IMG/VR virus record: IMGVR_UViG_3300037804_000252
Span: 24,700 to 88,699 of that record
Origin: a virus
Direction: 5' to 3' (one strand)
Length of the DNA: 64,000 bases
This document shows, piece after piece, positions 7,873 through 17,000 of the stretch (the first letter of the stretch is position 1; each line of letters begins with the position of its first letter). Under the pieces are notes generated by a model. The model saw only the letters and a program-made list of their open reading frames with translations. It was not told the origin of the DNA and searched no databases. The translations under genes and the position numbers were made by a program.

Positions 7873-8732
7873 AGTTTACTCTTCAATTCTTTTATTAATT
7901 CATATGACATCATTATTGATGAAACATGATTATCCGAAACATTTTTACCAATCTTAACTTTAGATAAAACAGAAATAGTTTCCTTTAACTTAATTTTAGT
8001 TACTTTATCGGTAACCTTAGATTCAATTGAGTTTAATTCTTTTATAATAGTTGGAATCTGTTTTGTTACATACGATTTGAATCCAGTTGTATTAGTTAAA
8101 TTATTGATGTACTCTTTTAATAAAGATTTTTGCGATTCATTTAAGTTAGAATATTTTTTATTGAAAGTTTCTACTAAAATTTTATAAGTAAGTAATCTTA
8201 AATCTTTTTCTTGTTTTTTATAAGATTCAACTAATTTATCTTTTTTTAATTGAGTTTTAGTTGCTGTATTAGATGTAATACTTTCAATAAGGGTAATTTT
8301 TGAATTGAATACATCCTTAACATCGTAGTTATTCATCTGTTTAGATTCAAAAATCTTATAGATAGATGCCATCAAACGATAATTAGATATAGGAGAAGAT
8401 AAGAATTCATCCATATTGAATGATTCGTTAATCTTTTTAATTAGATTATACTTCTCTTTATGTAATTGTTTCTGGTCAATACGATTATGAGCTTCGTTAA
8501 CAGTATCAATGAACTTTTCAGCTCTGGATTCTGAACTATACTTTTCCTTCATAAGAAGTTCGTATAATCTCAACTCTTTGTTTAACTCTGTTTTTGGACT
8601 AAAAAACTCACTTACGATTTTTTTAGCTTTTTCCGTGGTATCACCATTAAGAACTTCTAACGTAATTTGTCTTACGAGAAGTTCAAACAGTATACCTGTA
8701 TTCTTAAATTTTGAATGTTTTACCCTCTTCAT
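7869..8732 (-). CDS. Conserved head-region protein between portal and protease
   Basis: The 287-aa product is Lys-rich and almost entirely helical. The N-terminal HSKFKNTGILFELLVRQIT is a segment I recognise from conserved unknown proteins next to portal genes in T4-like phages. In T4 this interval encodes the small core proteins gp67 and gp68. This protein may do a similar job, but it is far larger and no sequence match to those can be claimed. An inverted repeat and a late-type promoter box lie just upstream, so it may start a separate transcript covering the capsid operon. Confidence 0.8.
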   Translation of the reverse strand: MKRVKHSKFKNTGILFELLVRQITLEVLNGDTTEKAKKIVSEFFSPKTELNKELRLYELLMKEKYSSESRAEKFIDTVNEAHNRIDQKQLHKEKYNLIKKINESFNMDEFLSSPISNYRLMASIYKIFESKQMNNYDVKDVFNSKITLIESITSNTATKTQLKKDKLVESYKKQEKDLRLLTYKILVETFNKKYSNLNESQKSLLKEYINNLTNTTGFKSYVTKQIPTIIKELNSIESKVTDKVTKIKLKETISVLSKVKIGKNVSDNHVSSIMMSYELIKELKSKL

Positions 8733-8760
8733 TGTGTTTTTATCCTATAATAATATATGA

Positions 8761-8785
8761 ATATACGATAGCATACATCGTATAT
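8761..8785. repeat. Perfect 9-bp inverted repeat upstream of the 287-aa gene
   Basis: ATATACGAT (8761-8769) and ATCGTATAT (8777-8785) flank AGCATAC. It lies in the 84-nt gap after the portal gene and overlaps a late-type box. Its AT-rich stem has no T-tract, so a regulator site or mRNA 5' hairpin is as likely as a terminator. Confidence 0.6.
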
Positions 8786-8792
8786 AAATATA
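8783..8792 (-). promoter_or_regulatory. Late-type promoter box TATATTTATA
   Basis: TATATTTATA on the coding strand, 50 nt upstream of the start at 8732. Its 3' side enters the 9-bp inverted repeat, which could let a repressor or hairpin control this promoter. Confidence 0.45.
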
Positions 8793-8816
8793 AGTTAATT
8801 TTGATTTCCTAAATTT

Positions 8817-10577
8817 TTATTCATCAATCAAATTTGCGTCATCTAAGAAGTCTCCGTTTTCACTCATCAACCTTCTTTTTGCTGAAACTCCGTTAACGTA
8901 TTCTTTCGCAACTTTTTGCGTAGTTTTACTAACTTTACTTTCAGTTTTCTTTAACGCTTTTTGATTTTCTTTTTTACCAAGTGGGTCTCTCCCAAGTGGA
9001 TGTTTATCTTTTCCATAGGTGTTTCCCTCTCTTGGTCTACCACCTTTGTTTTTTAACTCAGTCTTTAATTCTTCCAATTCATCTTCAATATCAGTAGGTT
9101 CTGCTTCCATTGCAGGGTCGTTACCTTCATCCTCAATTGAACGATATCTGAACCTATCTTTTAGGTCATCAATAAGTTGTTCTTTTTGGGAATCAACTTC
9201 ATCTTCACTAAAGTTAAATATATTTTTATATGTCCAATCTTTAGATACCATATTTAGTTGTTGAATATCAGAAACCAATCTAACCTTTTCACTCCAAAGA
9301 TTTACTTTTTCTTGCTCATAGATTGTAGATGGATTAACTAAGTCTAATTCAAAATCTACCATATCAGTTCCCTCAATACCTTGAGCAGCTAAATGAGTTA
9401 CTGCAATCTTAGTTAATTCTGATATTAAAGTTCTTTGTATTCTTTCGATTGTTCTTGCGAATCTTACATCTTCTGCAGCAAGAGTTGCTTTACCATTTAC
9501 ATTCTCATCATATCCCAAATATGCTTTTGGAATCTTTAGAGCTGCGAATAGTTTATTCTTTAAGTAATCGATATCATCAATAGCAGTATATTCTAAACCA
9601 CCTAATGAATCTATTTGAGTTCCACTATCACCACCCCTAACAGGTAAAAAGAAATCTTCAGTTAGGTTTTGGATATTATATTTTAAGTTGTAATCTCCAG
9701 TTCTTTTATCTACGAATGGAGTTTTTTTCATTTTACTAATAATTTTTTGCATATAGTTATCAACCTCTTGTGGAGGAATGTTACCAATATCAATTTTGAA
9801 AACTCTCTTGTCTGGTGCTCTCATGATTCTATGAATTAACATAGCATCTTCCATAAGAGAAACTTGTTTCCAAATTCTTCTACCATTTTCAATCATTGCT
9901 TTTCCATATGGTAAGAAGTTAGTATCTGATAATAATCTAAAGTGTACTACCTCATAGTTTTCATATTCACCTTTACCTGCGGGGTCATGGTTTAATTTGA
10001 ACTTTACATAGTTTGGATTATTTGGGTCAGTATTTTCCATTCTTTCAAGTTCATAAACAGGAAGTGGTTTTACATTAAGAATACCAACACCTGGTTGAAT
10101 TTCTTGTAGTAAAAAGAAATCACCATACTTTACCATATTTCGTGTCCATGACCATAGGTTAAATTCTATATTCAAAACATCATAGAAAAGGTTTTCTAGT
10201 ATTTCTTTTATTTTTTCGTTTTTTGATTTTATTTGTACAACTTCTCCAAATTCATTTTTAAGTGTACATTCATCTGCGTAGATATCTAATGCTGATGAGA
10301 TAATTGGGTCATTATCCATTGCATCATAATCTCTAAAAAGTTCTCTACGAACTTGATGGTATGCCATTGATTGAGCTGCCATCTGGTCTCCATAAAAAGA
10401 CCTTTGTAGTTTAGTGTACCTATCTCTTATATTCATAAGATTAGTACCACCTTGTTGTCTATCATCAGTATCAACAACTCTCCTTTTTCCATCTTTATCA
10501 ACCTTTACGATTGCTTGAGTAGAAAAAAGTTTTGTTAATCTTTGAAAGAATGAACTATTGTTTTGTGCTTCTGCCAT
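8817..10577 (-). CDS. 20: Portal protein (T4 gp20-like)
   Basis: The 586-aa protein forms the dodecameric vertex ring through which DNA enters the head and to which the neck attaches. Typical gp20 segments are RDYDAMDNDPIISSALDIYA near residue 90, a MVKYGDFFLL strand, RRIWKQVSLMEDAMLIHRIM and APDKRVFKIDIGNIPPQ, and PKAYLGYDENVNGKATLAAE. It is longer than T4 gp20 (524 aa). The extra length is mainly a charged C-terminal tail after residue ~490, with GRPREGNTYGKDKHPLGRDP, possibly disordered. The order gp17 then gp20 then gp21 follows T4, although no sheath and tube genes sit between gp17 and gp20. Confidence 0.95.
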   Translation of the reverse strand: MAEAQNNSSFFQRLTKLFSTQAIVKVDKDGKRRVVDTDDRQQGGTNLMNIRDRYTKLQRSFYGDQMAAQSMAYHQVRRELFRDYDAMDNDPIISSALDIYADECTLKNEFGEVVQIKSKNEKIKEILENLFYDVLNIEFNLWSWTRNMVKYGDFFLLQEIQPGVGILNVKPLPVYELERMENTDPNNPNYVKFKLNHDPAGKGEYENYEVVHFRLLSDTNFLPYGKAMIENGRRIWKQVSLMEDAMLIHRIMRAPDKRVFKIDIGNIPPQEVDNYMQKIISKMKKTPFVDKRTGDYNLKYNIQNLTEDFFLPVRGGDSGTQIDSLGGLEYTAIDDIDYLKNKLFAALKIPKAYLGYDENVNGKATLAAEDVRFARTIERIQRTLISELTKIAVTHLAAQGIEGTDMVDFELDLVNPSTIYEQEKVNLWSEKVRLVSDIQQLNMVSKDWTYKNIFNFSEDEVDSQKEQLIDDLKDRFRYRSIEDEGNDPAMEAEPTDIEDELEELKTELKNKGGRPREGNTYGKDKHPLGRDPLGKKENQKALKKTESKVSKTTQKVAKEYVNGVSAKRRLMSENGDFLDDANLIDE

Positions 10578-10608
10578 TTTATTTTCTTATTTTATAACCT
10601 TTATTTAT

Positions 10609-11016
10609 TTACCATGCTTTACAACTCCAATACCTAGCCTTATGTCTTGGTCCTGGTGTATCACAATTATGTCTTGCTCTAAATGCTTTTTTTCGGTCTG
10701 GATTATCTTTCTTAATCCTCATAGTTTTCTCACCTGCTTTTTTTGCAGATGTTCCACCATGTCCAAAGTTAACCTTCACAACATTTCCTTTTGGATTTTT
10801 AACATACACTTTGAACTTCTTTACATCACCAGCCATCGGTTTGTTTAACTTAATATCTCTACCTTGATATTCTGCTTCAGTAATGTCCTCTTTTATGTTT
10901 TTTAGAAAGTGAACAAACTCTTTCAAATCTTGATAGTTTTCAACATCGTATTCTTCGATAGTTTCATCTATTGATAATTTGAATTCATTATAAAGTTCTT
11001 TAGAATAATTTTTCAT
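10609..11016 (-). CDS. Conserved small phage protein with Cys/His C-terminus
   Basis: The 135-aa protein has an acidic helical N-terminus and a conserved C-terminal domain with KKFKVYVKNPKGNVVKVNFG and KAFRARHNCDTPGPRHKARY ending in WSCKAW. I recognise this tail from many small phage proteins encoded near portal and head genes. Its basic residues, His and two Cys could form a small metal or nucleic-acid site. Its function is not established. It stands alone between terminase and portal with its own late-type box and ribosome site, so it is probably a virion or packaging component. Confidence 0.8.
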   Translation of the reverse strand: MKNYSKELYNEFKLSIDETIEEYDVENYQDLKEFVHFLKNIKEDITEAEYQGRDIKLNKPMAGDVKKFKVYVKNPKGNVVKVNFGHGGTSAKKAGEKTMRIKKDNPDRKKAFRARHNCDTPGPRHKARYWSCKAW

Positions 11017-11042
11017 ACTTAATCCCTATTTAACCTATACTA

Positions 11043-11052
11043 TATAAATATA
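11043..11052 (-). promoter_or_regulatory. Late-type promoter box TATATTTATA
   Basis: TATATTTATA on the coding strand, 26 nt upstream of the start at 11016, in the gap just after the terminase stop codon. Confidence 0.5.
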
Positions 11053-11063
11053 AAACTTTTATT

Positions 11064-12647
11064 TTATAACCATTTAGTTAAGTCCTCTACATTATCCTCA
11101 CCAATTTTCATCTGCCATGGATTTTCATCAACATCAGTTGAACCATATACTCCACTATAAGTATAAGATGAAATACTGTTGATTGCTTGTTTAGTTAAAT
11201 CAATTCCTTCTTGTCTTAATCTAAGTGCGGTATCACGAACCCATAGTGATATTGCTAATGACATTGTTAAGTCATCATTATATCCACGCATTGCTTCTGC
11301 TCTACCATTCATCCATATAAATGTGAATAATTCATCAATAGTTCTAACTGAACGTATTATAATTGATTTCTCTCTTATATACTCCTCTAACTTTGAAATA
11401 ATCAAAGGTCGAGTTCTTGATGTAGTTGAGAATCCTGCAATCATTCCTTTATCTTGTGACCTGTATCTATTCGAATGTTGGTGTTCAACATCTACATATT
11501 TCAAGTCCTTACTCATGTAATATAAGTTAGGATAGTTTCTATCAATCACTTGTTGAATAGTTGCCCAACCAATATTTGCGTTTTCAATTACAAGTAATGC
11601 TTGATTATATTCAGTTGCTAATGCAACTAAAAAATTACCAAAATCTTTTGTATCTAGTTTGCCCCTATACTCAGCAACTTGTTCAGAATCTTCAACATCA
11701 ATTACATGAGCAGCTGAATAATCCGATGAATCTCCTCTAGAAACATCGGCAACAACCATATATGATTTATTGTAATCTGGGAATTGCCATTTCCATAAGT
11801 TTCCATCAAAACCAGTTTTTTCTAAAGGTTCTTGTACATAAGTTTCCTTATAAAATTGAAGTACTTGTGGGTCAATTACCGAATCACCAGAAGATACAAA
11901 ATCACAATCACATTCTTGTGCTGCTCCTTTTGGTCCTAATAGAGTTTCTTGTTCATCTCTCCAATCTTGGTTTCTTTCTGGATGAACTGACCAATGTAGT
12001 CTAATATTATTAAATCCATTAGTACCATCTTCAGAACCTACCCAAGTTTTGTGAAAGAAGTTACCTACACCATTTGGAGTAGATAAAATAATTGCGTTAC
12101 CACCAGTAGATAATGTAGATTGTGCCGATACCCATATCTCTTCAATCTTATCAATGAATGCTGCCTCATCGAATACTAAAAGGGATAGTGCTTCAGAACG
12201 ACCTGCATCTCCTGCTGCTGATGTTGCTTTTATCTGAGACCCATTTGAGTATCTAAGGGATAGTTTATTATCTTCAATAGTTGTTAACTTTAACCAAGAA
12301 GGAAGATAACTATTCATTACTCTAACCTTTGTTACCAAGTTTTTGGCAACTTCTTGTTTTGTTGCAATTACTAAACAATTAAAGTCATCGTTAAACAACA
12401 TTTTCCATAAAGAGAATCCTGCCGTTAAAGTCGATATACCAGTTTGTCTGGATTTAAGAATGATATTATATCTATGGTCTTTGAACTCATTTAGAGTTTC
12501 TTCTTGGAAAGGATATAGGTGAAAAGGAATTTTACCCCTAACAGGATGTTGAATCATACAATATTTACGCATGAAATAGGTTGGGTCAGAAGCACACTTC
12601 TGATACTCAATCTTAATTATTTCTTTTAATGATGATTTCTTAGCCAA
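11064..12647 (-). CDS. 17: Terminase large subunit, packaging ATPase-nuclease (gp17-like)
   Basis: The 527-aa motor protein pumps DNA into the prohead and cuts concatemers. The ATPase domain shows the adenine-binding PFQEETLNEF region, a Walker A-type loop KSRQTGIST at residues 65-73, Walker B LLVFDEAAF with the catalytic Glu at 161, and the coupling motif ILSTPNG near 188-194. The C-terminal RNase H-fold nuclease begins with MVVADVSRGDSSDY (Asp301). Further acidic residues are VIENAN near 355 and DDLTMSLA near 465. The length is somewhat less than T4 gp17 (610 aa). No small terminase gene is recognised in the window, although the gene just upstream is a positional candidate. Confidence 0.95.
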   Translation of the reverse strand: MAKKSSLKEIIKIEYQKCASDPTYFMRKYCMIQHPVRGKIPFHLYPFQEETLNEFKDHRYNIILKSRQTGISTLTAGFSLWKMLFNDDFNCLVIATKQEVAKNLVTKVRVMNSYLPSWLKLTTIEDNKLSLRYSNGSQIKATSAAGDAGRSEALSLLVFDEAAFIDKIEEIWVSAQSTLSTGGNAIILSTPNGVGNFFHKTWVGSEDGTNGFNNIRLHWSVHPERNQDWRDEQETLLGPKGAAQECDCDFVSSGDSVIDPQVLQFYKETYVQEPLEKTGFDGNLWKWQFPDYNKSYMVVADVSRGDSSDYSAAHVIDVEDSEQVAEYRGKLDTKDFGNFLVALATEYNQALLVIENANIGWATIQQVIDRNYPNLYYMSKDLKYVDVEHQHSNRYRSQDKGMIAGFSTTSRTRPLIISKLEEYIREKSIIIRSVRTIDELFTFIWMNGRAEAMRGYNDDLTMSLAISLWVRDTALRLRQEGIDLTKQAINSISSYTYSGVYGSTDVDENPWQMKIGEDNVEDLTKWL

Positions 12648-12654
12648 ACTAAAT

Positions 12655-13344
12655 TTATTTTTTTCCTATTTTCCAATACATACCACCAGTAATAAATGGT
12701 GCTAATTGTGAGGTATTAGAATTATTCTGAATACCTATACCCAATTGATATAAATTATTCTTTTTATTTTTTAGGATTAACCCAGCTCCAACATTACTGA
12801 TTATATCTTCTTTGTTGAAACCACCATTCAATCCCCAATAAAATTCATTCTTTGGTAATTCTTTTACAATTGTTGTGTTATACACAGTTGGGATTTGGAA
12901 GAACCAATCCACATCTCTTGATTGGATTTGGTTTTGTGAAATGATATCAGTTAGGATACCATATCCTAAAGTTGGATTTGGTTTCTTTCCTAATGAATCA
13001 GTAACACCTTTTGGAAAATCATATGTAAGATTAAGTGTATCCTTTACTTCGTACTTTGCGAAATAATCTTCTACAATTTTCAATGTATCAATATCGATAG
13101 GAACTTCAACTTCAACAGTTTCAGTTACTACTTTAGTAATGTACTTTGGTACATATGTTGGAACTTTAACTGTTTTCTCTACAACAATAGTATCAACTTT
13201 TTGTTCTAACAATTCATAATCTTTACCATCTACATTTACTATTTCTTTTTCCCCTTCTTCACCACCACAACTTCTTAATAACAATACCACACATAGTGCC
13301 ATTATCATTATTGTTTTCAAATCAAATTTCTTTAACCAACTCAT
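12655..13344 (-). CDS. Membrane-anchored, possibly lipoprotein-like envelope protein
   Basis: The 229-aa protein has one hydrophobic N-terminal segment, TIMIMALCVVLLLRSCGG (residues 11-28). The Cys at its end could be lipidated, although Arg at -2 is not a classical lipobox. A long extended stretch rich in Val, Thr and Pro follows (EKTVKVPTYVPKYITKVVTE). The C-terminal ~80 residues look like short beta strands of an outer-membrane or surface protein (YWGLNGGF, VGAGLIL, YQLGIGIQN, ITGGMYWKIG). An envelope-spanning protein such as a spanin-type lysis factor is possible but unproven. It overlaps the upstream gene by 23 nt and abuts terminase. Confidence 0.72.
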   Translation of the reverse strand: MSWLKKFDLKTIMIMALCVVLLLRSCGGEEGEKEIVNVDGKDYELLEQKVDTIVVEKTVKVPTYVPKYITKVVTETVEVEVPIDIDTLKIVEDYFAKYEVKDTLNLTYDFPKGVTDSLGKKPNPTLGYGILTDIISQNQIQSRDVDWFFQIPTVYNTTIVKELPKNEFYWGLNGGFNKEDIISNVGAGLILKNKKNNLYQLGIGIQNNSNTSQLAPFITGGMYWKIGKK

Positions 13345-13993
13345 AATTCATAGGTTTTAATTTCTCGTAGGCAGCGTTTCTTTTTTCTATAACTTCGATA
13401 AGTTCTTTTTTACCATTTTCTATATCAGACTCTATTTGTTCTCTTAATACTTTAACATCTTCATTAGATGTCCACTTCTCAATAGAACCATCATCATTTA
13501 CATATTCATGAATATTTTTAACTTCATTCAATGCTTGATTCCACTTTTCTAAAACTTCAGTACCGTGTGCTGCCATATTAGAATATATCTTATACTCATT
13601 ATAAAATTCCCACATACCATCAAGTTTTATTTGTGTTTCTCTACTTGATAAACAAGCTCCACAAAAACCAGTTTTCTTTATTAGTTTTTTATCGGCATCT
13701 GAATATTTTGTGTTTTCACAATTATCCCCCTTACCTTTGGTTTGTTCTTCTAAATATTTTCTAACCTTTGATAACTCCGAAGATGCTTTAGACTGTTTTA
13801 CTCTACCATATGATTTTTGTTCCCAAACTACACCATTTTCTTCCCATATATCACCAACATTTCTTTTTGTTGTTTCTTTGATATTGGATAATGATATTTG
13901 AGTATCTTTATCATACTCACCAGTTTGAATCATGTTAACCAACTTTCTACGAGTTGGGTGCATATATTTTTTATTGAATTTTTTCTCAGTCAT
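13322..13993 (-). CDS. Unknown protein upstream of terminase, candidate small terminase
   Basis: The 223-aa charged protein begins with a basic MHPTRRKLVNMIQTGEY segment and continues with RNVGDIWEENGVVWEQKSYG. A Cys cluster (a single Cys near residue 92, then GFCGACLSSRE near 108-118) could bind a metal. The C-terminal half is helical and probably coiled. Its position two genes upstream of gp17 fits a terminase small subunit (gp16), usually a helical oligomer. Nothing in the sequence proves that, and the Cys cluster is not typical of gp16. It overlaps the next gene and is preceded by a large inverted repeat. Confidence 0.7.
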   Translation of the reverse strand: MTEKKFNKKYMHPTRRKLVNMIQTGEYDKDTQISLSNIKETTKRNVGDIWEENGVVWEQKSYGRVKQSKASSELSKVRKYLEEQTKGKGDNCENTKYSDADKKLIKKTGFCGACLSSRETQIKLDGMWEFYNEYKIYSNMAAHGTEVLEKWNQALNEVKNIHEYVNDDGSIEKWTSNEDVKVLREQIESDIENGKKELIEVIEKRNAAYEKLKPMNYELVKEI

Positions 13994-14003
13994 AAAATCG
14001 TAA

Positions 14004-14025
14004 CTTATATATCTGTATATATAAG
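14004..14025. repeat. Perfect 9-bp inverted repeat upstream of the 223-aa gene
   Basis: CTTATATAT and ATATATAAG surround a 4-nt CTGT centre, filling the short gap between the ligase-fusion gene and the next start codon. A TATATATACAG on the coding strand makes it also promoter-like. Operator or mRNA hairpin are both possible. Confidence 0.55.
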
Positions 14026-14039
14026 TATTAAGTTTTTTA

Positions 14040-17000
14040 CTATTCGTAAAATAAACCGAGAATCTGATTGAGAGGTGCGAATGTTCCTGTTAGTTTGAAT
14101 GTCTTACCACCATATACAAATACGATTCCCTCATTAGGAACTATCTTATCAGTACCACCAATAGCGTTCAACCTTTGTAGTTCTAATTTAAGTTTATTAA
14201 TTTTCTTAACATCACCTGATTTCTTAACATCTTGGATTGTTTTATCCAATCTCTTTTTCATATCCCTAACTGCTTTATCAGGGTTAGCAGCCAATACTGA
14301 ACTCATAAATGAAAGTATATCTGCTCCGATACCTAAGAAGATATCTTCGAATGGTCTAATATTATCTTTAGCCATTTTAGCATGGTCATTCTTATCAATT
14401 CCTTTTGCCCATTCCAAAGTTTTCTCATCACTAAAATTCTTCTTATCTAATCTAAATGATTTATCATAGAATGCCCATCTCTTAACTAATCCCATTAAAG
14501 TTCTATTATCTAACTTAGTTGGAGATTTTTTATTTACAAAATCCATCCAAAATGCTTGATGATAATCAGCAATTCCATCGGTATCTTTTAATTTGAATTT
14601 AGATTGTAATTTTGAAATTTTAGAATTGTAAGGACCTTTTAGTTTTCTTAAATCTTTTGATTTAGGTAATTGATTAATTGGAGGACCAGAAATAGTATAT
14701 GCTGATTGTACATCTGCATTTACTTGTTTAATCATTCCTGCTAACATTCTTGCTGCGTCTTGGTTCTCACCAATAGCAACACCATCTTCATTATACTCCA
14801 TTGTTCCATGGAATACTAATAGTGCTTGTCCATATGGTATTACATTAACAGAAGTTGGATAGATTACTTCCAAATTCATAAAACATGCTCCTCCTTTGAA
14901 AATCTTATCTTTTTGTTTTTCACTCAACTTAGATATTGCTTTCGTTAAATCTTTCATTGCGAAGTTGTATGCCTTTTCCAATTCTCCTCTACCAGCAAAC
15001 TTCATTGCCACACCATTAATATCTAATGCACCTTCTCCTTTGTTTTTCAAATGTCCTTTGTTTCTTGCCGCAACTAATCTTCCATCTCTCCAACTAACTG
15101 CTAATGCTTGACCATCTGTCTTTTCTCTAGCTAAATCTAAGTTTCCTTCTAATGCTTTATTTACAATATCTTTAAGTTGTCCAAAAGTTAAATTTATTTC
15201 GGTATCGAATGGGTGATTCATATGTCCATAAGCACCTCCTTCCAAAATCAATGATTCAGTAATACCACCACCTAATGCGTATGGTACGAGTTCATCCAAT
15301 TCACTATCTCCTAAACCTTTTCTACTTGGAGTTGATTGTATGTTACTCTTAAACATTACATATTCTTTGAGTGAACTATATTTTATAATTAATTCACCCA
15401 AAACCTCAAGTCTACCCATTTCTTCTTGAAAATCAATATCTTTCATATTGAAATTAATTTTTTCATGAGTTTCTTTGAATTCTTCTTTAGCTTGTTCTAA
15501 GTCAAATTTACCATTTGATGCTTTTTCATAGTAAGGAAGTTTTACATCAAAATGATGGTGTGTTAATAGTGAATCGCCACCTTTTTCTTTTGCATTACTA
15601 GAAATTGTTCCAGCTCCATTTCCTCTACCTTTAGCAAAGTCATTAAAGGGACTGTCAGTATCTTTGTTTTCTTTTATATAAAAGAAATCATTCACACCTT
15701 CGAATTTATATTTTGGGTCTGGTGTTTTGAAATCATCTTTTCTCATTATGGTTTTAGCAATCACTTTGTTTGCTTGTTTCATAAATGGAATGTTAAGGTT
15801 TGTTCTATTATCTTTTGCTACAATCTGTCCATACAAATTAAGAAAGTTTAAGAAATCTTTTTTCTTTTTTCCTAACCTCTTAAAGAATCCGATTAATTCG
15901 GCTTGGGATATTTCTTTTTTATTTCTTGGGTCAGTTAATCTATCGAAGAAATGTTTATCAGTCAGAACCACATCTACTGGATTAAGTTGTTTGTCAGCAT
16001 ACTGGTCAATCTTTTGTAAATCAGCCATAGGGATTTCATCTAACTGAACTTGTATACCTTCTTTTAAGATTCTGAAGTTTACAACTTTTCTACCATTGAT
16101 TGTTGGCATTCCATGTTCATCCTTACCAATAGTTTTAACAACTGTCTTTTTATTCTTAAATCTACCTGTTAGAATAGTATCACCAACATTTACTGGAAGT
16201 TTAATGTCTTCATTAATATTGTTTGATTTTTTCCATGCTTCAAATTTTTCCAAATCATACTCTTTTGATTGATTGTCAAATCCACAATTGTGGCATAAAT
16301 ATTTCTGAGTATCATTTGTTTCTATTTCCCACTGATGGTCGCATTTTTCACAGTTAATTGAAGTATCATTATTTTCTGTTTTTTCATAAGACTCTCCCAC
16401 TACATTAGTTACTTCTTCTTTTTCTTTATCTAAATCTCGTAATGACTCATCTCTTTCATCTGCCAATTCAATAAAGTCAACTAATGAATATCCAACTAAC
16501 CCAGATATTCTTGTCACATGCTTGAACCATTTATCATATGCATCTGAACCGTAAAAATCTTTTTGGTTGGTTGCGGTTGTTTTACCAGCAACACCTGCTG
16601 GGAATGGAGTTACTGCTTTTACAGGTCCATCGGGATAAATTGGATGTGGGTCTATATCGGTAAGGTCATCACTCATAATTTGTGATAAAACAGTGTATCC
16701 TATTTCTTCTGCTCGTTTTTGAGAAACTCTATCGAATGTTGTATAAGATGGAAATAAAAAGTTTGGACCATCATCAACTTCAGATGAACCTAAAACTTGT
16801 GAGGCTTCTTTAATTAAATCACTACCCTCAATTATTAACCAATTTTGTAATAGTTCTTCCGAAATACTAAATTCTTCGTTTAATGTATTTGTTATAAAAT
16901 CAAATATCTTTTTATCAAATTTTGGATATGCTCTTTTTGAAAAGAAATCTTTCTTATCTTCATCTGAACCTGCTGATAATCCATTACGAACTTCAGTTCC

